Of a stretch of 64,000 bases of DNA, positions 52,411 through 62,476 are shown in pieces; within the stretch, counting starts at the first letter, position 1, and each line of letters starts with the position of its first letter. Position numbers and translations under genes: made by a program. This DNA is from Symbiodinium natans. Taxonomy: Eukaryota > Sar > Dinophyceae > Suessiales > Symbiodiniaceae. Below the pieces are notes generated by a model, which was not told the DNA's origin, made no database searches, and saw only the letters and a list, made by a program, of their open reading frames with translations. The stretch covers positions 55,077-119,076 of the forward strand of contig CAJNDS010000256.1 in NCBI GenBank assembly GCA_905221605.1. The letters run 5' to 3'.

Positions 52411-54033
52411 AAAAAAAAAAAAAAAAAAAAAATAAATAAAAAAAATAAAAAAAAAAAAAAAAACAACAAAAAAAAAACAAAAAAAAAAGTCGAAAAAAAA
52501 AAAAAAAAAATAAAAAAACAAAAAAAAAAACCACAAAACAAAAAGAAAAACAAAAACCAGAAAAAAAGAAAAAAAAAAAAAAAAGCTTTTCCAGCCACTG
52601 CGGGTGCTGATAGCGCCGCGGCTGCGCCACAGCCCTCTCCAGTCGTTCCCCTCCCGGACGTGCGCTCGGGCGAGGACCTCACGCCAGCAGAGCGTGCGGA
52701 GCTGGATAAGGAGGTGGATAAGTATGCCGCTGAGAAGGAAGCGTTTTGGCGGACCAAGGCGGACGCCAAGGACTGGGATTCCGTCCGGGCTGACCTTGAG
52801 GTCTATGCTCTTGCGGGCGAGAAGGTCGCGGAGGATCCTAGGCGCACCGAGGCCTATAGAGACCTCGTATGGTCGGGGTTGAAGATCGAGCCTGGACCAA
52901 CCAGACCAGGGCTGACCGATGCTGACATCGCAGCCGTCAGGGAGGTCATACGGCGAAAGGCCGCTGGGTTCTGGGTGGAGGACACCACCAGGACCACGGT
53001 CAGGGAGTTCGCCCATGACTGCATCCCCACCGGGCCGCCGGTCTCGTCCCAGCCTCACAGTCTGAGGGGCGAGTCCGCGCAATGGGTCGACGACAAGCTT
53101 GAAGAAGAATGCAGGCGGGGTCAGTTGATCCGCGGCAGCTCGGCTTGGGGATCTGCGCCGTTTCCGACCAAGGAAATGCCCAGCTACAAGCGGCATAGGA
53201 AGCGACGCTTGGTGGTTAACTACCGCCGTGTGAATGCCCGAATTAAGCGCTCCACGTACTATTGTCGGCGGGGTAGCGATGTGCTCGCCGCCGCAGTGGG
53301 TTCGGTTTGGTATACCTTCGTGGATGCGGTTAGTGGGTTTAATCAGATTAGGAACACCAAGCGTGCTCGCGAGGTGTTGGCCATTGTGGCAAGATCAGGG
53401 AAATATCTCCCTGTCGGCCTCACCTTTGGCCCGATTAACGGCCCAGATGATTTCAACTTTGTGGTTGATAGGGCCTATGCCCCCGGCAGAGGTAGGCGCC
53501 TTAAGTATACTAAGGAGTGGATTGCCTACGTGGATGATCTTACTGTTAGGACGGGTAGGGTCATCGATGGGCAGTTTTTCACTGATGCCCAAGCCGAGGG
53601 GGCGGTGCGCGAAGCGTGCGCCAAGGGGGCAGTCGCGGCTCCGCAGAGCGCGTCGTCTGCTCTTGAAGCCTTAGGCGTTCGCGGTGCGCACAACTCCAAG
53701 CGCGCGAACCATGACGCGGCGCGCTCGGACCAGAATCACCCCACGCGCGTTCTGATGCTCAGGATGTTGGGGCTGTTCGGGTGTTTCTGTGTTCGGGGCG
53801 GGTGTTTTTGGGGCGGGCCGTTTCCCAGGTCGCCGGTCTGCGGGCAGAAGGATTTTTCGTCGTTCGTCGCGTGCAGCTTCGTTCGTTTGTCCCGCAGCCA
53901 GTGTTTTGCATGCAGGCCTAGAGGTTCGGTCCAAGGTCGAAGCAGAAGCCGTAGAAGCCTTAAAGCCCAGACCTTAAGGAAACTCCCCAAACCCCCGCCG
54001 CAGCGGTTCAAGTGTGTTGTCGAACTAGGGTAG
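52408..54033 (+). CDS. Ty3/gypsy-like reverse transcriptase fingers/palm, located downstream of integrase
   Basis: After the Lys-rich lead (to residue about 60) the protein has a helical region (LTPAERAELDKEVDKYAAEK). RT proper begins near residue 215 with KLEEECRRGQLIRGSSAWGS. RRLVVNYRRVNARIK is the fingers, WYTFVDAVSGFNQI is motif A (Asp306), LPVGLTFGPINGPDDF is motif B, and WIAYVDDLTVRTG is motif C (YVDD 374-377, 53527-53538). The sequence then runs TDAQAEGAVREAC to about residue 440 and into low-complexity Cys/Phe/Arg sequence that is probably non-domain. No thumb or RNase H follows; these are in the upstream Pol ORF. The catalytic aspartates are intact. True start unknown: the first ATG lies in the A-rich tract, and the ORF may be reached by frameshift from 52059-52410. 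Confidence 0.75.
   Translation: MKKKKKKKINKKNKKKKKNNKKKTKKKVEKKKKKIKKQKKKPQNKKKNKNQKKRKKKKKAFPATAGADSAAAAPQPSPVVPLPDVRSGEDLTPAERAELDKEVDKYAAEKEAFWRTKADAKDWDSVRADLEVYALAGEKVAEDPRRTEAYRDLVWSGLKIEPGPTRPGLTDADIAAVREVIRRKAAGFWVEDTTRTTVREFAHDCIPTGPPVSSQPHSLRGESAQWVDDKLEEECRRGQLIRGSSAWGSAPFPTKEMPSYKRHRKRRLVVNYRRVNARIKRSTYYCRRGSDVLAAAVGSVWYTFVDAVSGFNQIRNTKRAREVLAIVARSGKYLPVGLTFGPINGPDDFNFVVDRAYAPGRGRRLKYTKEWIAYVDDLTVRTGRVIDGQFFTDAQAEGAVREACAKGAVAAPQSASSALEALGVRGAHNSKRANHDAARSDQNHPTRVLMLRMLGLFGCFCVRGGCFWGGPFPRSPVCGQKDFSSFVACSFVRLSRSQCFACRPRGSVQGRSRSRRSLKAQTLRKLPKPPPQRFKCVVELG
52411..52584 (+). repeat. ~175-base A-rich tract inside the reading frame
   Basis: Runs of A with scattered T, C and G. In the frame of the RT ORF it encodes an almost pure Lys/Asn stretch with no stop. 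It sits between the end of the Pol C-terminal region and the RT region. It could be a real Lys-rich linker, an expanded tract, or the poly(A) scar of an inserted retrocopy. Confidence 0.9.
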
Positions 54034-54061
54034 GTAGTCCCTCCCCGCGTTCGTGCCTGTG

Positions 54062-54245
54062 CACTGCGCCCCGCTGCGGGTCGCGACCAGACCGCGCGGG
54101 AGCGACCGATCGGTCGCCCGGACCTTCGTGGTCAACCACAAGGCCCCGCTGCGGGCCGTGCCCTGGCCGCGCGGGAGCGGCTGCCTACCACTACTGCACA
54201 CCGGCCCCTTGCAGCGGGCCGTGTACTGGCCGCTCAAGGGCGCGT
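54062..54245. repeat. Three imperfect GC-rich repeats
   Basis: GCCCCGCTGCGGG(T/C)CG(C/T)G...C(C)GCGCGGGAGCG occurs at about 54067-54106 and 54142-54181, with a diverged third at 54210-54243 (TTGCAGCGGGCCGTGTACTGGCCGCTCAAGGG). They lie between the RT ORF and the next ORF and could be the element's 3' non-coding region. Confidence 0.7.
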
Positions 54246-54299
54246 CAGGTTTTCCTCGCCCATCGGAGGTCCAGCAAAGCCGCGGGCCTCAGTGCCGCG

Positions 54300-54503
54300 A
54301 TGGGTGGAGGAGGGTCGAAGGGCAGGGGCAAGAGCAAGAGCCCAGGCCCTAAGGGCCGGAGGGGCCCGCCCACGATTGACGACGTGCAGCGCAGGCTAGT
54401 CCGATGCATGCGGCACGGCGACGCTGGTTGCAGAGGCCGGTTCGCTCTGGGCGGCCTCTACCCGGTTGATGAGTTGATCGAGCAACTTGGCATCACCATC
54501 AAC
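54300..54503 (+). CDS. KptA/Tpt1-like RNA 2'-phosphotransferase N-terminus (cut by gap)
   Basis: Starts MGGGGSKGRGKSKSPGPKGR, a basic Gly/Lys-rich lead. It continues DDVQRRLVRCMRHGD and GLYPVDELIEQLGI before the N run. In the KptA/Tpt1 family the N-terminal lobe has L(S/V)..LRH(G/K), then G.(V/Y)PV.(E/D)LL; that order and spacing are seen here with RRLVRCMRHG and LYPVDELIEQL. Such enzymes remove an internal 2'-phosphate left at ligated RNA junctions using NAD+. Only about 68 residues are present, so the NAD-binding half cannot be checked. It lies 265 bases after the RT ORF on the same strand and could be a host gene or element cargo. Confidence 0.4.
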
Positions 54504-54603
54504 NNNNNNNNNNNNNNNNNNNNNNNNNNNNNNNNNNNNNNNNNNNNNNNNNNNNNNNNNNNNNNNNNNNNNNNNNNNNNNNNNNNNNNNNNNNNNNNNN
54601 NNN
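54504..54603. other. Assembly gap of exactly 100 N
   Basis: A round 100-N spacer is the usual placeholder for a scaffold join of unknown size. Sequence on its right restarts in the middle of the oxygenase-like ORF already seen at 35360. Open frames drawn across it are not real. Confidence 0.99.
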
Positions 54604-55132
54604 TGGTGACGTAAAAAAAGGTCAGCTGTGGATTGAGGATGAGAAGGTTTTGGAGGAAGGGACTGAAGTGGTGGAACAATCCTATGGGAAGAAAGTCTTG
54701 CCTAAAAAATTGGTGGATGTTCGCTGGAACTTCACGTCGTTCTTTCCGAGAAAATTGCATGGTCCTATGCCTTGGAAAGGGAACAGAGTATCCTTGACCG
54801 GGTACACGCCTGTGTTAATGGAGCGATTGAGTTACAAGGATAGGTGCTTCCTTCTCCAATGTAAGTTTCCTCTACAAGAACCACAAGCTGAAGAAGGTGA
54901 AAAAGGGAAGTGGCTGAAGGTGACGCTGAAAGAGACCTCACTTGACGACATTGCAGATGAGGCCGACTATGCTGAATGGGAGGGTACCCACACGACTACA
55001 GATGGATACCCGGCGCATTCTGCAGAAACTGAGCTGGCTCAGCTGAAGGACTGTGATGGACTGCGTCCACTCAAGTTTCGAGTCATCCCAAAGTCCACAG
55101 GCAAAGATGGCAGTACCTGCTGGATGAAGTGA
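54604..55132 (+). CDS. TET/JBP-like oxygenase, 3' part only (second copy)
   Basis: Identical to 35360-35888. The gap removes the part with the H-x-D pair; the distal His (54758-54760) and the following Arg in GNRVSLTGY remain. It starts inside GDVKKGQLWIED. As it stands it is a 5'-truncated domain created by the contig edge, not evidence of a biological truncation. Confidence 0.6.
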
Positions 55133-55943
55133 TTCAGATGTGCAGCGCGAATTTATGTGAGGCTCAAGCCCTAGGCACCAGGCAGCTTGAACTCTTGCTG
55201 AGGGCTGAAGAAGCTTCTCAACTGTTTTGATCTGTGTTAGGTCAATACTAGTAAGAATTGGTCACCAGCTCAATAACTCTCCTTCGCCATTCGTCGGACA
55301 CTTTGCTGCATGAGCGGTGCCTGGGCTGCACATCAGAATGCCACCCCCTCCCCGCCCCTGAGATGTGCCACAGCATGTCAGGTTCTCTGAACTCCATAGG
55401 CTCACTGGTCTATTTCGCCCCCCACCCCCATCCCCCTCCTAGAAACTGCCAGATTTTGGGGCTATCCTATTGTATGACCTCAGAATGTCGGCAGGATTCA
55501 CCACATCCGTCATAGGCACGCCAGCGGGGAGTTTGAGATCGCAGTCCCTTGGTGAAATTTCGCGGGGTTCGGGTGGTTTGGGCTGAGGGTCTTAGGTTCC
55601 AGGAAACCACAAAAGGGAGTTGCGGGCTAGTGCCAGCAACCCCAAACCTCTCAACAAATTCTCAACTCCCCGACAGAGAACAGGTGGAACAGCCAACTGC
55701 GTTTGCACAAAACCCACTGCAGCAACCTGAAGGGGACATGGTCGAAACTCTAATTCGGCTGATGGCCTTAAAGGGGCCAAAACCCGTCAAAATTGTTCAT
55801 AGCGCCCGTAAACATCTAGGCTCATCGCACCTTCGCAAACTCAGTATACCCAATCCAGCCACGATTAGTCAGCCGCTTCACACTTGCTCCAGCTGTGAAG
55901 ATATTGTCGCGCCACTTCTTGCTCACCGCCCACACCCGTGCAA

Positions 55944-56064
55944 GTTATCAGCTACTTTAACGACGAGTTGAAGAGGCGCGTCTGTTTCCTCGATGGCGGC
56001 ATGGAGGCCCGCATCCAGGCGGAGATGTTGGAGGAGGCGGACTACCGTGGTACCCGAGAGGAGT
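55944..56064 (+). CDS. Methionine-synthase-like exon (second copy)
   Basis: Identical to 36700-36820: LKRRVCFLDGGM then LEEADYRG. Same EA-for-GT change after DGGM, so this change is not a copy-specific error. Confidence 0.45.
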
Positions 56065-56613
56065 TACTGGCACTTCTTTTGTCCACGCCGCAGATCGGCA
56101 AGAGCTTGTGCAAAAGTGAGGTGCGCTGCCATGCAATGCCAGGGTGTTTCAGCTTCGCAGCTTCGTTTCTAGATCTGAATTCCGAGCTTCTCAGAATTCT
56201 CAGCATTGACGAGGTGGCAAAGCCAAGCCTCGCACAGTCGCTACAACGCCAGGACCTGAAGTACCATATGGTGGCATGGGCGGCCCAGCATGTCCCGCAA
56301 TACTAAGGCTTATGCAGCTTGCTCGTCCACACCGCAGGGGTTCTCGGGGCAGCCGCGCCCAACAAATAGGTGGGGCCTTTACATGTGGCCACCTTGTTGG
56401 TTCTTCAGCGGCCACTGAACGCCTATTTGTAAAGCAACTCAGGTTTTTTCTGGTAACCCATGCAGACTAAGCATGCTACTGGTGATCTGCGATTGCTTCG
56501 GCGCAGGTCGTGCAGCCCTGCGCACATCCTGGACAACATCGCCGTGATCCTGGAGACTGTTAGTTCGGCACGCCGCCAATGGTTGCAAAGCGCTGCAGGG
56601 CTATGTAGCGCCG

Positions 56614-56620
56614 TGTGTGT

Positions 56621-56676
<56 letters not shown>

Positions 56677-56943
56677 GGGGGGGGCGGGGGGGGTTGCAGG
56701 GGGGGGGTGGGGGGGGAGGGTTTGGAGGGGAGACCCGGGGGGGGGGGTGGTGGGTGGGGGGGGTGTGGGTGGTGGGGGTGGGTGTTGGGGGGGGGGGTGT
56801 GGGTGGGGGGAGGGGGGGGTGTGGGTGTGGGGGTGGTGGGAGGCGTCGGTGTTAGTGAGGGGTGCGGGTGTGGGTGTGTGGGTGGGTGGGTGGGTGGGTG
56901 GGTGGGTGGGTGGGTGGGTGGGTGGGTGGGTGGGTGGGTGGGT

Positions 56944-57040
<97 letters not shown>
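56614..57040. repeat. (TG)n tract with a G-rich insert (second copy)
   Basis: About 55 bases of TG, then about 275 bases (56674-56948) of nearly pure G with T, C and A interruptions ending in (GGTG)n, then about 90 bases of TG. The first copy has TG/CGG-type interruptions instead. It is the only large difference between the two copies. The G-rich strand has strong G-quadruplex potential and is also the kind of sequence that polymerases and consensus callers misread. Confidence 0.95.
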
Positions 57041-57041
<1 letters not shown>

Positions 57042-58332
57042 CTTTTGCCAAAAATGCCAATCAAGAGCTCACGACCTAGCACATAGAGCCAACATGAGCC
57101 GGTAACCCGGTAGCCACTGCCATGTCAGAGGAGAGATTTGCTAAGCGGCTTCTCCACAGCTTCCGGGGAGCTGTTGGCCTTTCTGCATTGGCTCTCCTGG
57201 GCCAAGGACATGGCTCAACCCATAGATGATCGTAGATGTAGCACACTTCGTGACGTGATGCCTTTCAGGAGCAGGTCGGCATTGGGGCTGACGACGCCAA
57301 GGCAAGTGCCAGGGCATCCAGGGTCTGCAGCACCTGCGGAAGCTTCACTGATTCACAGCTCTACGTATTTCCATGCTGCTGGGGGCCTCCTGAGAAGAGT
57401 CACATTCAGCCTCCGCTGTGCCATCCGACCTCACATGCCTTCTTGCGACCCAGGCTACTGGGCTGCTACAGCGTTATAGGACCGTGTTGCCCTTCCAAGG
57501 ATCTCAGAAACGTGCGCGGCGACGGGCCCACATCATTTTCAAAACTATTTGCTCTTGCACGGAGAAGTGTTGTGCGATGAATACTTTACAAGTCGAGACT
57601 AACTCCCGCATTGTGACGAACACCACTCAGCGGCAGCATTGTTCGAGGCTTAGCGTACCTAGCAGTCTTCTGTGTGTGAACATGCTTCATGCTTCGAGTG
57701 TGATCTTCTTTCAAACGGCTGGAGCCCATTCTGTTCTTCACATTGCCATATGCATTTTCTAGATTCTGCTGCAGGTGCGGGAGTTGTTACCTTTCCTGAA
57801 CCGTCTCACATATCACTTTGTGACCACGATGCCGGACCAGGCCTGTAACGTCGGGGTACTTTGCATTTTGTTGCGATGTGCGCTCTTGCCGATCTGAAGG
57901 AGGCTTTAACGTTGTTCAGACTTCAGAGACTCAGGCGACTCTGCTTCCGCGACAGCTGCGTGTCTTCCTCGAAAATTTCTAAGGGCGGACTCTCCCCCCG
58001 CTTGCGAAGCGAGCGCAAGGAGCCCGCACGAGCACGCAGTGACGAGGCTGGACTTTTTGAAGACAGTCGACGTCGGTGAGGCATAGCGTCTTCGGCCTTT
58101 AACTCGTCAACACCTTCTGGAGGGTTAGGCGGTGGTGGCAACGGAGGAGGTTCTTCTCCAACGAGGTCCAGAGCCGGCCGCTGCCCTCGAACCCTTTGTT
58201 CCGGAGGCGAAGGCTCCTGTTCTTCCACCCCCCTCAACCTTTTTTTTTTTTAACCCAAACATGGATACCCTCTTCTGACCATTATATCTCAACATTTCAC
58301 CACTGTTTCCCCTTGCTTGAGGCGGTGGCCTG

Positions 58333-59808
58333 ATGGTCAGCTCAGGTCTGCTTGGGTTTCATCTTGGGAAACCTTATTTCCTTGGAAGAGAGTCTGGCCC
58401 GCTTGCAGCAGCCCAGGCTTACATACTGCAGTTGGATGTGCAAGCGCCAAACCTTGAGACTTGGCACTTTGGCTCCGAGGAGTTTACTTGCCGCTGGCGC
58501 GATGCAGAATTTTCCCGCCAGCTAAAATCTAATCTTAAGCACACGCTACTGAAGCAGAGATGGATGCGCATGTCTACTTTGTTCGTGTCCCCAGAGATTG
58601 TTGATGGCCTTGATTGGACCAGCCAGCGCGCCCTGTTGATAAAAAAGGACAAGTTGAGGTCCAGTACAGTTGGCCTCAAGGCCGTGTGGCAAGGGGCCAT
58701 TCTGCGTGCTGATACAGGTGGCTTGGCAACCTGTCCCCTTTGCAAAGTTTGAAGCCAATTGGTCACATGTCATGTGGGACTGTCACTTTTGGGTTGGCCG
58801 TCACCGCCGGCCCCCTACGGAGTGGGAGTCTTTGAAAAACGCTTTCCCTAACCCGCGTCTGTGGATGCGAGGCTTGGTCCCAGCGAGCGCTGTCTGGCAA
58901 ACCCGATGTCCCACTGCCGTTCAGGAACGCAATGAAGGTGAATGGAAGGATAATTTAAGGATATCCTTGACGCTTCTGGGTTAGTGTTTCGTACTGATGC
59001 CACAGTGGGTTGTAATAGTACTGACCCCAGACTTCGCTTTGTCGCCTATGCTGCGCTTGCATTCCGTTGGTCACGGGGAAAACCAGTTCAAGTTGCAAGC
59101 ATCAGAGGAGTCCTCCCGCCTGATGCTTCGGTAGTGGATGGAGAGACCCATGCTCTAAAAGTGTTGCTCGCGCACACCAAAGGCCGTGTTGATGTGACAT
59201 CTGATTGCCAACCAGCCATCAAACGGACCAAGGTTTTCGCTGAGTATGGAGACCTTTTTATCAACGAGGAAGCTGACAAAAGCTGTGGAGCGCGGGCTGC
59301 TGAGCTGCATGGCCTCATGCGTGCCAACAGGGTACGCCAATTGGATCAAATTGCTACAACCGTCTCTTGTTTCTTGGCGGACAGGGCCGAAAAACTTATA
59401 CTTGCTTCTAAGGCCGACCCACCTCCCCAACAGTTTGTTGAGCGTCGCCGTGGTTCTCGCCTTAAAGATGACTTGGTTCAAAAGGGGGAAAGTTTTAACA
59501 AAACCGCCAGGTCTGCGAGTTTGGCTGTTCGTTGCAGAACTGCCCAAAATGTCCCTGAAGCCCCAAACTTAACAAAAAGCAGAGACTTCAGGAGTTGCTG
59601 TGCAAGCCTGAGCTCAGTCTTAGGCATTCTTGGATTGCTTGCGCGTGTACGCCGAACAACTTTGCAGTGTCCTGTCAAACTTGTGCCTTGTATATTGAGC
59701 AATGCAATGAGAAGTCCATTTTTGAAAGGAAAATTTCGCATCCCTGTAGAGACATACCGGGGCCCAGGCCTGCCACCTGGGAGTTGCATTCTTCCCATCA
59801 CCTATTGA
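58333..59808 (+). pseudogene. LINE-like zinc knuckle and RNase H remnant (second copy)
   Basis: Identical to 39066-40541, with the same frame changes near 58740 and 58984 and the same short spacing between the third and fourth RNase H aspartates. Confidence 0.65.
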
Positions 59809-60164
59809 ACAAAGGTTCCTTTTGGGCGTGTGAAAGGTGCTTGTGTATGATAAACGTGGCGGCGCTCAAGACGTCGGCTATTTTGCAAAAACCTTGTCAA
59901 GGCCTGTCAAGGCGGAGTGCGACGAAGATGACTTCGATGGCCGCCACTGCAATGGCGCCGGTGCAATCATCTGAGGCTCCTCTTGCTGGAGCTTTGTCTG
60001 GCCCTACCCCTTGCATGTCTCACCCAAAGGAGAACCAGTTTGATGCCAAACCAACTTTGTTGCAGTTGATGAAGTCTCGTAGGGCTGCTCCCGAGCCCAA
60101 GGCGGGAACAAAGCCGAAACCCAAGCCAAAAACGAAACAGTCGAAGATTGATTTTGACCGATGA
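59595..60164 (+). pseudogene. LINE-like Cys-rich tail (second copy)
   Basis: Identical to 40328-40897. It is followed by the same ~140-bp repeat region (units at 60502 and 60642) to about 62056. Confidence 0.5.
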
Positions 60165-61874
60165 AGTTGGGAGGCTTGTGCGCCGTCTGTTTGCTTATGG
60201 CAGGTTTGTGAGGCCGCTGCAGGATTCGACCTGTGCCGGCATGCCCATTGAATGAGTTGGCGCTCTTGAGTTTGCTTGGCCGCTCTTCAGCCTGCTCTCC
60301 AAATCTTCAGCCTTGCAAGTTTTGTGTTTGTTTGAGCGTCTTACTGCTTTGTGATGGTATTTTTGCTAGTCCGGAGCTCTCAGTTTGAAGCAGTTCTTCC
60401 TTTCCGTAGTCCCTAAACCCCATTTTGTTAAATCGGGTTTCACGCCAACACCCTTGGAGGATGGTCACAAGCCCCACGGATTTGGGTATCTTTCAAGCCT
60501 TGAGAGCAGTTTTGCTCTACGTGAGGACCGTGCTGCTCTTCGAGCTACAGTCTTGCAAGTTTTATGCAAAAGTCTGTTCCCGCTTTTGGGTGGTCTTTTT
60601 GCTGGTCCGGAGCTCTCAGTTTGAAGCAGTTGTTCCTTTATGAGAGCGGTTTTGCTCTACGTGAGGACCGCGCTGCTCTTCGAGCTACAGTCTTGCAAGT
60701 TTTATGCAACAGTCTGTTCCCGCTTTTGGGTGGTCTTTTTGCTAGTCCGGAGCTCTCAGTTTGAAAGGATATGTTCCCTTGCGTAGTCCCTAAACCCCAT
60801 TTCACGAGGAAAGCAATGATTAGTCGGCTGTAAATCGCGTTGCACGCCGACAACCCTTGGAGGGTGGTCACAAGCCCTACGGATTTGGGTATTTTCCAAG
60901 CCTTGTGAGCGATTTTGCTCTTCGTGAGGAGCGCAGTCATACAGACTACCTCCCTCGCACCTGGGTCAGTTTGGCAGGTGGTGGAGGAGGAGGAGTGATG
61001 CCCTGGCTGGCAGCTGGCAAAGGCAAGATGAGTTTCAGGGCCAAGTGCAGGCAAGCCGCGTGGGCAGCACTGCTGCTGGTGCGCGGCGTGGCCCCAGCTC
61101 ACGTATCTGGCCCTGGGGTTATGATATTGACCGTCGAGTGCTTGCGTGCTGGCGGTTTTGTAATTGGGTGCTTAGCTTGTCTCTGGTCTTTGGTTGCGAT
61201 CCACGCTTGCAACCGGAGGTGTAAGGTCAAGCCTCCTCTAAGGCTTGTCGCGTAGAGGAAGTAGCAGCAAAATTACAAGCGCGACTGGAGCAGTCCAGAA
61301 CCTTTTAAGTCCTGCTGCCGTTCACTTGTTCTGGCCTGGGTGCCCAAACTAGCGGCGCAGGAAGTTCTCGCCATGCGCCACGCCTGCACCTCCTGCAAAG
61401 GCGAGTGCAGTTTTGACAGAAGCTTTGGCCAAACCTGTCATGAGTTCGACATAGGTGTTGTTTTGCATGTAGTCTTGCTGATGACGCCGGGACGCTTGAG
61501 AGGAAGCTGCGTGCCCGTTGAATTTGTGCCTCCTCTTGTGTTTGTCTCCTGCAAAACCACAAGCGCCTTGCAGACTGAATGAGATGGTGTGTGGGCAGTG
61601 GCCCCTGGCGGTGCGAGGCTTGCCCCCGTCAGGACAGTGCTGCCTGTGGATCGCCACTCATTGCCAAGTTTTGTGCAGTTGCACAGTTTCCTTCTTGCAC
61701 CTGGGCCTTCGGCAGCTGGTGAAGTAGCTCTTCATTCCATTGGCCTTGCTGGCACGTGGTTGAGCCGTAGGTTCCTGCCCGGACAAGCCAACACTCGTGT
61801 GGAGCGCTCCGTGGATTGAGTCTACGAAGTAGGAGTGTGTAGGAGCCATGCTGGTCGACTTCACAATTGGTTTC

Positions 61875-61927
<53 letters not shown>

Positions 61928-62056
61928 CTATATGTATATGTATGTACATATATATGTAGATGTGTGTATGTGTATATGTGTTTTGTGAGCAGGTCAAAGC
62001 ATGCATGGAGTGCTTGCTTAGTGCTAGTGCAGCTTGTTGTTTTCCCTTGCATGTGT

Positions 62057-62271
62057 AGTTTTGCAATTCGTAACAATGCCAATGTTTTGGCTCAAGTACC
62101 GAGCTTGTGCCTTTGAGCACGGTAGAGTCGTACAGTAGCTCTTAGGTTGCTGTGCGGTCCGACCGGACGCACTCAGCTGCACAAGTGCTTGAACTCGCGA
62201 AGTCGTAAAACAGCGTGACCGGGCTGTGATTGCATTGGTTTAGTGCAAGTCCAGTGCTGGTCGACTTCACA
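62057..62271 (+). mobile_element. SINE-like element (second copy)
   Basis: Identical to 42790-43004, with the TTTTGGCTCAAG string at 62085-62096. Confidence 0.6.
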
Positions 62272-62476
62272 ATTGGGGGCTGTTCTGGGAAAGCGTACAG
62301 CTCTTGTGCCTACGGCCCGAGTGGGCAAGCATTGCTTTGCTTGTCTGTCGCGGTCCGTGACCTGGACGCGTGGACTGTGTGCCACGCTTGCGGCCTGTTA
62401 ACCAAGGCGCGGCGCTTCGCGTGCCACGCCTGCGGCCTGCTAACCAAGGCGCGGCTTTTCGCCTTGTGTTGCGGCA

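Noticed and set aside
52333-53196. Minus-strand 287-codon frame rich in Phe
   Set aside because: It is the antisense of the A-rich tract and the RT lead; the + strand carries conserved RT motifs.
43000-54300. LTR pair bounding the large GC-rich element
   Set aside because: Reading the flanks by eye gave no shared terminal sequence; the tandem repeats at 43120 and 54062 are unrelated.
54458-54760. Open frames spanning the N run
   Set aside because: Undetermined bases cannot support a reading frame.
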